DNA of 64,000 nt. Origin: JAGVSR01 sp031413815. Lineage in GTDB: Bacteria > Pseudomonadota > Alphaproteobacteria > Rhizobiales > Hyphomicrobiaceae. The notes under the pieces are model-generated. The model searched no databases, was not told the origin of the DNA, and was given only the letters and a program-made list of their open reading frames with translations. Shown piece after piece: positions 35,611 through 44,134 of this stretch (positions are counted from its first letter, which is position 1; each line of letters opens with the position of its first letter). The position numbers and the translations under genes were made by a program. The stretch lies in NCBI GenBank assembly GCA_031413815.1, contig JANOFU010000051.1:18541-82540 (forward strand), given 5' to 3'.

Positions 35611-36306
35611 CCCCCGATTTCAAACCTCACCTTCGATACCGTACTGATCGTGCCCGCGAACCGGCGGGGGCCGTGGCGGTCGCCAGTGCTTCGGGCCCTC
35701 TCTCCGAAGCCGGCGCCACACCACGGTTCCCTACCCGGTGCGGTCGGGCACTTATGGGATGTCATGGGATTATATGGGCGTCAATGGTTGGTTAAGGATT
35801 TAAACGGAGTGAAGCGGGTTTTCCACAGCTGAAAGAGCGGACCGCGCTGCAGCAACACAGCGTGAGTTCGCGGCGCGGACGGCCAGGAGCCCATAACCGC
35901 TCGCGGCTGGGTCCATCCTTCATGCCAACAAGATTTGGCTCGCCGTAACGGGACCCGTTGGTCAGGCTTCATCATGAGGGTAAATTAAAAACAATACGGC
36001 TCGTATGTATTCAAACATTTTATGACGCAGAATGGTGTTTGAACCTCCGACAGTACCAGTCGCGACTAGCAGATTCAATGACATACTCAGACATAATCTT
36101 ATGATTTTGTTGGATTTTTACTCAGGCCTTTCGAGGCGGCGTGCGCAACTCACGTCATTCTCACGATCAAGTGAATACGGTACGAGCCGTTTTATATTTA
36201 CATTTTGGAACGCATCGTCTAGGTTCTCATCACTGGCCGCGGGGAACACCGCCGGGGCCCGAACCAAAGAATAGTTCCTGAACCACTCACCCAAAGGAGA
36301 CTGACC
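35611..36306. other. Intergenic region between mraZ and the micro-gene cluster
   Basis: About 700 bases without a convincing protein gene. The left part holds the mraZ promoter and operator (about 35755-35790). The part from about 35975 to 36230 is clearly AT-richer than the flanks and probably contains the promoter for the micro-genes. An open frame at 36032-36274 shows no coding character and is not annotated. Confidence 0.5.
35755..35789. promoter_or_regulatory. Probable MraZ operator: TGGG repeats at 10-base period
   Basis: TGGGA at 35755, TGGGA at 35765, TGGGC at 35775 and TGGTT at 35785 are spaced exactly ten bases. E. coli MraZ binds TGGGN repeats separated by five bases, so three of the four match. 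On the mraZ-coding strand the same DNA contains TATAAT (complement of 35769-35774), a plausible -10 element overlapping the repeats, which would give autorepression. Confidence 0.7.
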
Positions 36307-36429
36307 ATGAAAGCCCTCATCATTGCGACCATCGTAGGTGTCGCCATTTCGACCACAGGCGCTGTTTCGGCGAAGGCCGACACGTTCACCGTCCACGGCT
36401 ACCTCGGCACGGCCTACGGCAGCAACTAA
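36307..36429 (+). CDS. Micro-gene 1: secreted 16-residue peptide precursor
   Basis: Forty codons starting at an ATG with AGGAG ten bases upstream. The N-terminal part MKALIIATIVGVAISTTG is a hydrophobic signal peptide, ending SAKA, an AxA cleavage site. The predicted mature peptide is DTFTVHGYLGTAYGSN, exactly that of the next micro-gene. The 90 bases from codon 24 to beyond the stop are identical in both copies. I do not recognise this peptide. It has no cysteine, so no disulfide or lanthionine is expected. First of four small genes before an AraC-type regulator. Confidence 0.75.
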   Translation: MKALIIATIVGVAISTTGAVSAKADTFTVHGYLGTAYGSN

Positions 36430-36635
36430 TCGAAACTGAACTGCAACCTCATCACAAACCCAACATTAGGAGACACCCCATGACCTCGATCCTCAAGACC
36501 GCAATCGTTGCTCTCGCCCTGATCGGCGGCGCCGCCTCTGCAAACGCCGACACGTTCACCGTCCACGGCTACCTCGGCACGGCCTACGGCAGCAACTAAT
36601 CGAAACTGAACTGCAACCTCATCACAAACCCAACA
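36376..36635 (+). repeat. Two identical 90-bp direct repeats (36376-36465, 36546-36635)
   Basis: Each copy covers the coding sequence for the mature peptide, the stop codon and about 36 bases of the following spacer. The two copies do not differ at any base. The signal-peptide halves upstream of the repeats are different. Spacing between copies is 80 bases. Confidence 0.9.
36480..36599 (+). CDS. Micro-gene 2: secreted 16-residue peptide precursor
   Basis: Thirty-nine codons with AGGAG ahead of the ATG (aggagacacccc ATG). The signal peptide MTSILKTAIVALALIGGAAS ends SANA, an AxA site, and the predicted mature peptide is DTFTVHGYLGTAYGSN, identical to micro-gene 1. The signal peptide shares TAIVAL with micro-gene 3, so the three are paralogues with a mosaic history. 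Lies 50 bases after micro-gene 1. Confidence 0.75.
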   Translation: MTSILKTAIVALALIGGAASANADTFTVHGYLGTAYGSN

Positions 36636-36649
36636 CAAGGAGACTTCCC

Positions 36650-36796
36650 ATGACGTTACAAATCGGAACTGCAATCGTCGCTCTTGGCTTCGTTTTCATC
36701 GCTGGCATAGCCTCAGCACAGGCTGGCGACATCCTCAACGACGGAGCCGCTCTCGGGCAATTCGTTACAACGGGCGGCATACTCTCAGCACGCTAA
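36650..36796 (+). CDS. Micro-gene 3: secreted 23-residue peptide precursor
   Basis: Forty-eight codons with AAGGAG ten bases upstream. The signal peptide (IGTAIVALGFVFIAGIAS) ends AQA, and the predicted mature part GDILNDGAALGQFVTTGGIL plus SAR differs from that of genes 1 and 2. The spacer and ribosome site before it are copied from the same 90-base repeat. Its stop codon TAA overlaps the ATG of the next small frame (TAATG). Confidence 0.65.
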   Translation: MTLQIGTAIVALGFVFIAGIASAQAGDILNDGAALGQFVTTGGILSAR

Positions 36797-36918
36797 TGAA
36801 TGTTAAGGATGCACCGCGCACGACTGCGATCAATCTGACGGACTTCCTCTCCGCCTCAGTCGATCGCAGTCCCGGTGCGGGTAAGCACTTCGTGATTCTC
36901 CGCAAACGTCATCCATAA
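36796..36918 (+). CDS. Micro-gene 4: 40-residue cytoplasmic peptide (tentative)
   Basis: Forty codons starting in the TAATG overlap with micro-gene 3. It encodes MNVKDAPRTTAINLTDFLSA and continues to a basic C-terminus (HFVILRKRHP). No signal peptide. There is no separate ribosome site, so translation would depend on coupling to gene 3. No family recognised. May be a chance frame. Confidence 0.4.
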   Translation: MNVKDAPRTTAINLTDFLSASVDRSPGAGKHFVILRKRHP

Positions 36919-36967
36919 CTCGAACGTCTAGAACTCAGCGTTAACGCACCAAAGGGAGCGGCGTGCA

Positions 36968-37855
36968 ATGTCCCCATTGCCAGCGCCAGCGATCGCTAGG
37001 TCAATCGGTATGCAAAACCAAGTACCCAGAGAGCTATCGAACCGCGCAATTGATTTCGGCTGGGGACGGCTTGAAACCGTGACCGGACTGGCAGGAAATT
37101 TTCCAACCGTCCTAACCTGCTTTGTACTCGTGTTTTCGCAGTGTCAGAGTGAAACTGCCGCTGTCCTCGGCGGCGGTTCAACCAATCCAGCTCTCGCGTC
37201 GCAGCCCCGTCTAAGCATCTTACATCCAGGCACGCCGTTCGAATGGTGTTTCGCTGCGCCATCGACCTACGAGATCCTGCTCTTGGCACCGGATTTTGTT
37301 GCAATCACGCTTTTGGAAGATGCAGGAATTTCCAATTTGCAGCTGCCGGAAATGAGCCATGCGCCACTGCCGCCGCTGGTGAATCTTTTGTTGAAGAAAC
37401 TGCGAACCGCCGCCGCAATCGGCGGCCAGGGCTCGCACTTAACGGCCGAGACCCTCGCGCGCCTGATCCTTGTTGCCGTGATTGAGCCCACCTTAGGCCG
37501 CCATCGTCCGCAGCTCGACCCCGCCATCGCCCGTGCGGTCGCGTACATTCGCACACACATCGCGCATCGTTTGGACCTAGGTTCAATAGCCGCCGTGGCG
37601 GGGCTCTCAGTTTCGCAATTGTGCCGGACGTTCCGGGCAGCGATGGGCCAGTCGGTTCATCAGTATATTCTCGAGCAGCGGGTAGACGAGGCGCGGCGGC
37701 GGCTGCATTCAACTCGGGATACTCTCAGCCAGATTGCCCATGACTGCGGCTTCAGCTCGCAAAGCCATTTTACGACCGTTTTCCGGCACCGGTTTGGAAC
37801 AACACCGAAGCAGTACCGCTTGCAATCAGGTCAAGGTGACGCTCGCTCCGGTTAG
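36968..37855 (+). CDS. AraC-family transcription regulator
   Basis: Protein of 295 residues. The C-terminal AraC DNA-binding domain (about 190-290) contains two helix-turn-helix units: RLDLGSIAAVAGLSVSQLCRTFRAAMGQSVHQYI and DTLSQIAHDCGFSSQSHFTTVFRHRFGTTPKQYR. The N-terminal 170 residues are not a recognised sensor domain; part (APSTYEILLLAPDFVAITLLEDAGIS) looks like a beta-rich ligand-binding fold. AAGGGAG lies nine bases before the ATG. It follows the four micro-genes in the same direction with a 49-base gap, so it probably controls or senses them; the regulator may respond to the secreted peptide, which is inference. Confidence 0.9.
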   Translation: MSPLPAPAIARSIGMQNQVPRELSNRAIDFGWGRLETVTGLAGNFPTVLTCFVLVFSQCQSETAAVLGGGSTNPALASQPRLSILHPGTPFEWCFAAPSTYEILLLAPDFVAITLLEDAGISNLQLPEMSHAPLPPLVNLLLKKLRTAAAIGGQGSHLTAETLARLILVAVIEPTLGRHRPQLDPAIARAVAYIRTHIAHRLDLGSIAAVAGLSVSQLCRTFRAAMGQSVHQYILEQRVDEARRRLHSTRDTLSQIAHDCGFSSQSHFTTVFRHRFGTTPKQYRLQSGQGDARSG

Positions 37856-38009
37856 AGTGAGCCACGCGGCTTTCGCAGAAATCTGAAACAATCCGGCTGG
37901 TTCATGAAAGAAACCGGCCGTGACAACGATCAAGCTGGAGTTGGTGCTTGGGCTTAGTGGGGTTCATCGCCGCAAACTGTCATGATTATCTTCTTTCAGG
38001 AGAACTCAT

Positions 38010-38270
38010 ATGTTGCGCTCGCCGCTCGCCTCACTGATTGCACTTGTGCTCGTTTCGACGCCCGCGTCCGCGATGGATTGCGGTGCTGTATTCGATGAGC
38101 TGTCAAAGGCTGTCTCAGGTCCCGTCCTCATGTCTGCGGAAAAGAGAGCCGCAATGATGCGCATGACGATTTCCAGCTACGATCATTGCATGGCTGGCGA
38201 TGACAAACGTGCCGGTGACACCCGCCAGATGATTATGGATCAGATCAAGGCCACTCTCGGCGGCAAGTAA
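38010..38270 (+). CDS. Small secreted protein
   Basis: Protein of 86 residues with a signal peptide (SLIALVLVSTPASAM, cleavage ASA) and a helical mature part with two cysteines (MDCGAVFDELSKAV, SYDHCMAGDDKR). AGGAG lies nine bases upstream of the ATG. A strong terminator follows. No family recognised. Confidence 0.75.
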   Translation: MLRSPLASLIALVLVSTPASAMDCGAVFDELSKAVSGPVLMSAEKRAAMMRMTISSYDHCMAGDDKRAGDTRQMIMDQIKATLGGK

Positions 38271-38311
38271 CGGCCGCATAGACCGCGGCGAAACTTCCTA
38301 ACGACACTGGC

Positions 38312-38345
38312 AGGCGGAAGGGACACTGACCTTCCGCCTTTTTTT
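38312..38345 (+). terminator. Rho-independent terminator after the small secreted protein gene
   Basis: AGGCGGAAGG (38312-38321) pairs with CCTTCCGCCT (38330-38339) around an eight-base loop, followed by seven T (38339-38345). Confidence 0.92.
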
Positions 38346-38690
38346 CGGGGCAATGGTGCGGAGCTGACAATGTGCCGGTTCACGAGGTGGCACGCATGCT
38401 GCTGATCTGGCATGCGCCCGGACCTGAAAATCGAAGCGGAGATCGAAGCCGTCCGCAAGACTTGGAAAAGTTAGCACGATCAGGTCAGCGTCCTGCACGC
38501 ACAGCATCGATTGCGCGAGCTTTTGATGTTCACTGCCGGTGACAATCCGCTTTCATGGCCGGCACCGTGCCCTTTCAAATTGAATGACACGCGTGGCATA
38601 GCCGCGATCCAACCGCATTTATGAGCATCAGATTGGAGACCGCCATCATTCCATGGCGGGGAACTCATGCTTTTGGAGAAAGATTGGGCC
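38346..38690. other. Intergenic stretch, no gene seen
   Basis: About 345 bases between the terminator and the Tat-signal gene. Short open frames exist but none with a ribosome site and coding character. The promoter for the next gene should lie in its right part. Confidence 0.4.
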
Positions 38691-39188
38691 ATGTCCTCTC
38701 ACGTTTCCCGGCGCCAACTGTTTACCGGATTATCTGGACTTGCCGCCACTGGTATCGGCGCAGCGGCGGTTTCAGCTACGGCCGCCCAAGGGCTGGGCGG
38801 CAACCGGGGTGTTCCTCAACATTCAACAGCACCGGACGTCACACAACGATACGAAATCATCACGGGCCGCGTTTATCAGTGCGATCTGTCTCTCGGGCGC
38901 TTCTTCATCTCACCCGACAGTCCCGGACAGTTGCCCGTCTACGCCAAACTATGCCGCGCACCGATGGAGCCGGAGGCCGAATGGGAAGGCCAATACACCG
39001 CCGCCCGGCGGCGTGCGATCCAGCGGTTTGCAAAGAACGGCGATGCGTTTTCTGCCTATGCCGTCTGGCGGCCAGACTTGTTTGAGGCCGCTCCATGGCG
39101 GGCCATAAAACTGCTCAGCCGCAACGGTGAGACCCTTGCCCGCGACTGCCCGGTCTGGGCCGATATGCCGACCCGGCTTCGGACGTGA
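38691..39188 (+). CDS. Tat-exported protein of unknown function
   Basis: Protein of 165 residues. The N-terminus MSSHVSRRQLFTGLSGLAATGIG has the twin-arginine signature (SRRQLF) followed by a hydrophobic segment and ends near SATAAQG. ATG at 38691 is chosen because it places the signal correctly; an ATG at 38667 is open. The mature part (YEIITGRVYQCDLSLGRFFISP, then YAVWRPDLFEAAPWRAIKLLSRNGE) is not recognised. Export by Tat implies folding before transport, perhaps with a cofactor. Confidence 0.7.
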   Translation: MSSHVSRRQLFTGLSGLAATGIGAAAVSATAAQGLGGNRGVPQHSTAPDVTQRYEIITGRVYQCDLSLGRFFISPDSPGQLPVYAKLCRAPMEPEAEWEGQYTAARRRAIQRFAKNGDAFSAYAVWRPDLFEAAPWRAIKLLSRNGETLARDCPVWADMPTRLRT

Positions 39189-39353
39189 ACGGCCCGGATC
39201 CCAACCCAGACGCCGTGATCGCACAGGATAGAAATTGAACCGCGATCGTCATCCCTGTGAGTCCAGAGCCTTAAGGTCCATTTGATACGAATTGGGTGGG
39301 ATGGCAACGACCAGTGCAGGCACGGCCGCGAAGAGCGGCCATGCCACATTCGA

Positions 39354-40235
39354 TTATGGCGTCGGCGCGGACGGTGTGGCCGCACTGGCCTCAGGCGCAA
39401 CAGAACCAGACGTGGTCGAAGTGGACGACGAATCCGCTGGCTTTGCGGCGTCCCCCAACGTGGACGCAGACCCATCAGCCGGCGTCACCTCGGCTGGCGT
39501 CGAAGACGCGGCCGCATCGGCAGGCTTGGCATCCGCCGGAGCGGCCGTTGCAGCATCTGCTGGCTTGGCATCTGTCGCAGCGGGCGTTGCTGTGTCAGTT
39601 GCCGCGGGAGCATCTGCAGGCGTTGTCGCGCCGGCAGCCGGGGCATCGGCTGGTTTCGCATCAGCCGCCTTCGCATCAGGCGATGCCGCTGCCGGATCCG
39701 ATGGCTTTGCATCCGTCGCGGTCACAGCAGCATCTGCTGGCGTCGCATCAGTGGTTGTGGCCACGGGCGTTGCCGCATCAACTGGCGTCGTGACGGGTGT
39801 CGCCGTCACATCCGTTGGCTTGACCTCGGTCGCAGCGGCGTCTGAGGGCTTCACGTCTGTGGCTGGTACGACAGGCACCGGTTCCGTCGTGACGGGCGTG
39901 ACAGCGGCATCAGTCTTCGTCTCGACGGCCGCCGGTGCCAGCGTCGCAGCTGTGGGATCAGCTGAGGGTGCCGCCGTGCCATCAGCCTTTGCAATCTCGC
40001 CGGAGATAATCGCATCGACCTTCTTCATGGCCTCTTCGATTCCAGCCTTGGCTGATTTCAACTCCTCCATGCCGGTGGCGGTCGCCGTCACGCGATCCGT
40101 CAGCGTCTTGATCTGCCCTTCAGCGCTTTTCAATTGGCGCACGGCTTCATTGCGCGAGGCCGTCATCCAGCCAGCCAATGCCAGTGAAAACATCGTTGCC
40201 AAAACCAAAATCAGGTTCTTCGTGGACCCAAACAT
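39354..40235 (-). CDS. Membrane-anchored Ala/Asp/Pro/Thr-repeat protein
   Basis: Protein of 293 residues. A single N-terminal membrane anchor (NLILVLATMFSLALAGWMTA) is followed by a coiled-coil-like segment (EAVRQLKSAEGQIKTLTDRVTATATGMEELKSAKAG, about 28-70). From about residue 85 to the end the sequence is built of degenerate repeats such as DAKPADAA, ATDAKPSD and VTTEP. The ATG at 40235 has AGGAGAG upstream. No enzymatic domain. The long repeat tail is likely unfolded and periplasmic, and may span or scaffold the cell wall; that is inference. Confidence 0.75.
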   Translation of the reverse strand: MFGSTKNLILVLATMFSLALAGWMTASRNEAVRQLKSAEGQIKTLTDRVTATATGMEELKSAKAGIEEAMKKVDAIISGEIAKADGTAAPSADPTAATLAPAAVETKTDAAVTPVTTEPVPVVPATDVKPSDAAATEVKPTDVTATPVTTPVDAATPVATTTDATPADAAVTATDAKPSDPAAASPDAKAADAKPADAPAAGATTPADAPAATDTATPAATDAKPADAATAAPADAKPADAAASSTPAEVTPADGSASTLGDAAKPADSSSTSTTSGSVAPEASAATPSAPTP

Positions 40236-40419
40236 CTGAACTCTCCTAGCGCCTCTTTTGTTGTCGCGAGCCGGCCGCACACCGCCAAAAGTGTTCCGAT
40301 CGTCCGGACCCGATCCGTCATCACTGTAAGCAATTAGGTGGCCGAGGTGAACACCTGACTTGAGATAACTGCAATGCCGCTTTGCGGTTGCAACAAAATC
40401 TCTTTCCGGCAAACAAAAC

Positions 40420-40836
<417 letters not shown>

Positions 40837-41256
40837 GGTTTATAAAGGTATGACGGCAGGGTACGTCAAGGAGGAATAGGGGGAGGTGGAGTTGAGACTG
40901 AGGAGTAACGCAAAGAGATATCTGTCGTGCCGGCCAAGCCGTTCTTTGCGATCTCGAACCGTCGTCATCCCCGCGCCCTTGAGCGCAGCGAAAGGAAAGC
41001 ACGGCGGGGACCCAGTCAAGCCGCGGACTTGGTGAGATGTGAAAGCGAGCAAGGTGCCTTCTTCTTTTCCCTTTGACCCTTGTCTGGATGGCCGCCTGTC
41101 GTGCCGCTGGCACGATCCCTCGGGGACGCGGCCATGACGGGAAAGAGTGGGTGTGGGATTCAGGGTGTCGGGTGTTGAGTAAGTGACATGCCGTCATATT
41201 GCCCGGTCCTCAAGAACCCTACACCCGGCACCCTGAACCCTCTTTTCACTGCCGCC

Positions 41257-41707
41257 GCACTCCGCGATCTTGCGATCCTTATTCTCTCTGTCATCCCGGC
41301 CGAGCCGGTCTTCGCGGCGAGAGCCGGGATCCAGGAGAGATGGCGGCGAAGCCGTCGTGATGGTGTGCATCCATTTTTCGCGCCTTCGGCAGTGTTGTGC
41401 TGGGTCCCGGATCTCGCACGCAAGTTGGCGCGCTTCGTCCGGGATGACAGAGTTCTTTTTCACGGCTCCCGCACTCCGCGATCTTGCGATCCTTATTCTC
41501 TCTGTCATCCCGGCCGAGCCGGTCTTCGCGGCGAGAGCCGGGATCCAGGAGAGATGGCGGCGAAGCCGTCGTGATGGTGTGCATCCATTGTTCGTGCCTT
41601 CGGCGGTTTTGTGCTGGGTCCCGGATCTCGCGCGCAAATTGGCGTGCTTCGTCCGGGATGACAGAGTTCTTTTTCACGGCTCCCGCACTCCGCGATCTTG
41701 CGATCCG
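41257..41707. repeat. 214-bp tandem repeat, two full copies and a partial third
   Basis: The unit starts GCACTCCGCGATCTTGCGAT. It begins at 41257, again at 41471 and again at 41685, where only about 22 bases remain before the match ends. The two full copies differ at scattered positions only. Each unit contains two CATCCCGG/CCGGGATGACA-type palindromic arms. Confidence 0.85.
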
Positions 41708-42083
41708 CAGAGAGACGGCTGAGGGGTGCGGGGCGGCCGGAGCCGCTCGGGTCGTCCTGGTGTATTGGGTAGCGACGCGAGCCGCCCCGCGACAGGATTT
41801 TGGGCCTATGAGCGCCCGTTACGCGGTTTCCCCGCTTCCCGGACTTGCACCGGGTGGACGAACTGAGCCTTCCATGGACGAGCTTGCGTAAAGCTCCTCA
41901 ATGAAACCTGCCTCCCGCTCCACACCGTTGAGACGCCTCTTAAGCAGCGCCCCCTCACGGACCGGGATAGCGCGGAGTATGGGTGCGGTTTCGAACGCGG
42001 GGATAACTTCGGCTGAAAGTTTCCAGCGGCGTTCGCGCATCGCGGTTAATCGTTCAGTTTTGGGCTGGCAACCAGCCGCGACC

Positions 42084-42182
42084 GGTGCCTGGCATCGCCT
42101 TGGGTGCTTGAACGACCGCGGTGCCAGGCACCAGGGATCGGGCATTCGGGCTCACAACATGACGGCCTGATGCCAGGCACCT
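42084..42182. repeat. Cluster of GTGCCTGGCA / TGCCAGGCAC elements
   Basis: GGTGCCTGGCAT starts at 42084, GGTGCCAGGCACC at 42120-42132 (itself a palindrome) and TGATGCCAGGCACCTT at 42168-42182. GGTGTCAGACACC follows at 42213-42225. Same family as 17782-17846. Confidence 0.6.
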
Positions 42183-42271
42183 TGACGCGCTGCTCACGGC
42201 GTTTGGTGCGATCGGTGTCAGACACCACACAAGCCGACACCGGCCAAGCCCGGTGGCGCGCGCCGCGCGCA

Positions 42272-43345
42272 CTACGGCAAATACCTCAGCCGGCTCTGCG
42301 CAATCGGGCTCACGTTGTTCATCAGATCAAAATAGACCTGCACAATCTGCTGCGTCATTTGCCCACCACCCTCAAAATCTTTGCCCCCGCTCTTGACGAG
42401 CCCAGAGTGCAGGGCGGTCAGCATCTCAAGCAGTTTCTTCGGCAACGGCTTCAGGTCTTCGAGGTCTTCAGGATTCTCGGCCGCAAATTGATCGAACGCA
42501 GCCACCGCCGCGGCATATCCTTTCATTGCTTCACCCATGCCTGTCACGTCGATCAACACCTCAGGTAATTTGACTTTACCGAACATCAACTCCTCGAACT
42601 TTTCACCCGAAGTATCCGGACCGATTTGACTCAACTGCTCATCGAAAATTTCACTCGACATCGGCTCGGGTTTGGCACGCGGGAAAAAGTCGATCACGCG
42701 GTTTACGGTGTACTGCACGTTCGCGGCCTGCCACGCTTTTGACTGGCCGTCACGCGCCTCCATCTCTGCGATCTCTTGGCCTTCGACAACACGCACGAAA
42801 CGACGCAACTCAGGCATCATGGCGTCGCGCTCTTTCAGAAATGCGGGGACCAGCGGAACGATCTTTTTGTGCAGTTCCTGGCCCATTGCCGCCTTGTCCG
42901 TCGCATAGCCCTTATTGTCGTAGTAGGCGGCCGCTTCGCTCAAGACCGGCGCAACCGCGAGATAGGCATCGATACAGCGCTTCATCGCCTCGTCGAGTTT
43001 GGGCACCAGCGGCGCTTTCGCGATTGCCTCGCGTGTCACCTCAACCTGGGTATCAGAGACCAGGACCTCATAGAGGCCATAGTCGATGTAGCGCTCGTTG
43101 CCCGTCGGTCCAGTTTTCAGGTTGACCCATTCGCGATAGCGGTCCCACGAGTCGGACACTCGGTCCATGGTCTTCGTCATCTCGATGTAGAGGTTGGCTT
43201 TCTCCACTGCGGGCTGAACCTGTTCCTGTCCAGCACGCGCTGAGCCAGCGAACGGCACTCCACATCCAGTCATCGCTGTGACGATCATCAGGATATGAAG
43301 GGTTAGAATTGCTGACGTGACTGACGGTGATTGCGGCGCGCGCAT
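42272..43345 (-). CDS. DUF3829 (YiiG-like) lipoprotein
   Basis: Protein of about 357 residues. The signal ends in a lipobox (TAMTGC, in LHILMIVTAMTGCGVPF), so the protein is lipidated. The mature part is helical: KANLYIEMTKTMDRVSDSWDRYREWVNLKTGPTGNERYIDYGLY and later VPAFLKERDAMMPELRRFVRVVE match the DUF3829 family (E. coli YiiG). Function unknown. ATG at 43345 (MRAPQS) is preferred over the ATG 14 codons upstream because it places the signal correctly. Confidence 0.78.
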   Translation of the reverse strand: MRAPQSPSVTSAILTLHILMIVTAMTGCGVPFAGSARAGQEQVQPAVEKANLYIEMTKTMDRVSDSWDRYREWVNLKTGPTGNERYIDYGLYEVLVSDTQVEVTREAIAKAPLVPKLDEAMKRCIDAYLAVAPVLSEAAAYYDNKGYATDKAAMGQELHKKIVPLVPAFLKERDAMMPELRRFVRVVEGQEIAEMEARDGQSKAWQAANVQYTVNRVIDFFPRAKPEPMSSEIFDEQLSQIGPDTSGEKFEELMFGKVKLPEVLIDVTGMGEAMKGYAAAVAAFDQFAAENPEDLEDLKPLPKKLLEMLTALHSGLVKSGGKDFEGGGQMTQQIVQVYFDLMNNVSPIAQSRLRYLP

Positions 43346-43809
43346 CGTATCCTCACCCAAAAAATCACTTTCAAAATCCGTGTACACGCGGCTGGGCCGC
43401 GGGCGTCTGACGCGAGACTACACCGGCGAATGCGGAGACGCACGGGGGGCACACTTCGACACGCAGAACATTTGAATGGGCAGGGTTAAAACTGCGGTCG
43501 TAGGCCGGGTCGAGGCCGCCGCGCGGCTTTCGCAATCATGCCACACGGCGCGACCGAAACCCAACGCGGCGCGCTCGAACATGCTGACAAGCGTGTTGGG
43601 CTTCGCAAGAGGCCGAAACCTGCCCGCAAGGCAAGGCACACCTAACGGCGTGAGGACATGACCCGAATTCTCAGCACTGGGAACTTAGGGATCGTGTCCC
43701 GGTCAAGGCACTGAGTTTCGACCGCGCACAGAAGGGTCAGGCACGTCGCGGGCGGTTTTACGGATAGAAGATGATGCGAAGTGCCTAGCCCCGTCCGTGC
43801 GCCGCGTTC
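43346..43809. other. Intergenic stretch with a GTCAGGCAC-type repeat
   Basis: About 460 bases. GGGTCAGGCACG near 43736-43747 and AAGTGCCTAGCCCCG near 43783-43797 form a loose inverted repeat of the TGCCTGACCCC family. Nothing else identified; short open frames look like noise. Confidence 0.5.
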
Positions 43810-44025
43810 TCAACCCCGCGTCAGGGCGGTGGCGTGATGCACGGGCCGGTAGCGGCGGGCCTTGATGGTGATGCGTTCGCCAATCAGAGGCTGCGGCTGG
43901 CCCTGGATGACGAAAATGACCGACAATCCGCTATCGGTGACCAGCAGGCCATAATTCCCCGTCCAGGATCGCACGACGCCTGAGAAGACGTGAGTGCCTG
44001 GTTCAAAGAGATCGACGTCATCCAT
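43810..44025 (-). CDS. Small beta-rich hypothetical protein
   Basis: Protein of 71 residues. ATG at 44025 has GGAG six bases upstream (ttggagaacgtg ATG); the longer frame from 44088 has none. The sequence HVFSGVVRSWTGNYGLLVTDSGLSVIFVIQGQPQPLIGERITIKARRYRPVHH alternates in the way of a small beta barrel, perhaps an OB-fold or cold-shock-like fold. No family recognised. Lies downstream of the amidase gene in the same direction. Confidence 0.55.
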   Translation of the reverse strand: MDDVDLFEPGTHVFSGVVRSWTGNYGLLVTDSGLSVIFVIQGQPQPLIGERITIKARRYRPVHHATALTRG

Positions 44026-44134
44026 CACGTTCTCCAACCCACTGAGCCGGCCTGTGCACGCCGGTGGCGGCCCGTCCCACAACCGCATAGTCTGCCGGAG
44101 ATTAGCACGCCGATTTCGACGGCGGTGTGGTGAC

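Larger units (their letters stand above)
40837..42271. other. Long gene-poor region filled with repeats
   Basis: About 1.4 kb between rnpB and the DUF3829 lipoprotein gene. It holds CATCCCGGC palindromes, a 214-bp tandem duplication and several GTGCCTGGCA elements. Open frames exist on both strands because of the high GC content, but none has a ribosome site plus coding character. The right end (41700-42060) is not repeat-like, and I see nothing identifiable in it. Confidence 0.6.

Noticed and set aside
36032..36274. 80-codon frame ahead of the micro-genes
   Set aside because: It lies in AT-rich promoter-like DNA, has no ribosome site and no plausible protein character.
41257..41707. CRISPR-like array
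   Set aside because: Repeat unit is 214 bp with no short constant repeat and variable spacer pattern; it is a tandem duplication.
41819..42145. Open frame on the minus strand ending in GFIEELYASSSMEGSVRPPG
   Set aside because: It begins inside the GTGCCTGGCA repeat cluster, has no ribosome site and matches no family I know. A shorter start at 42040 is possible, but coding character is weak.
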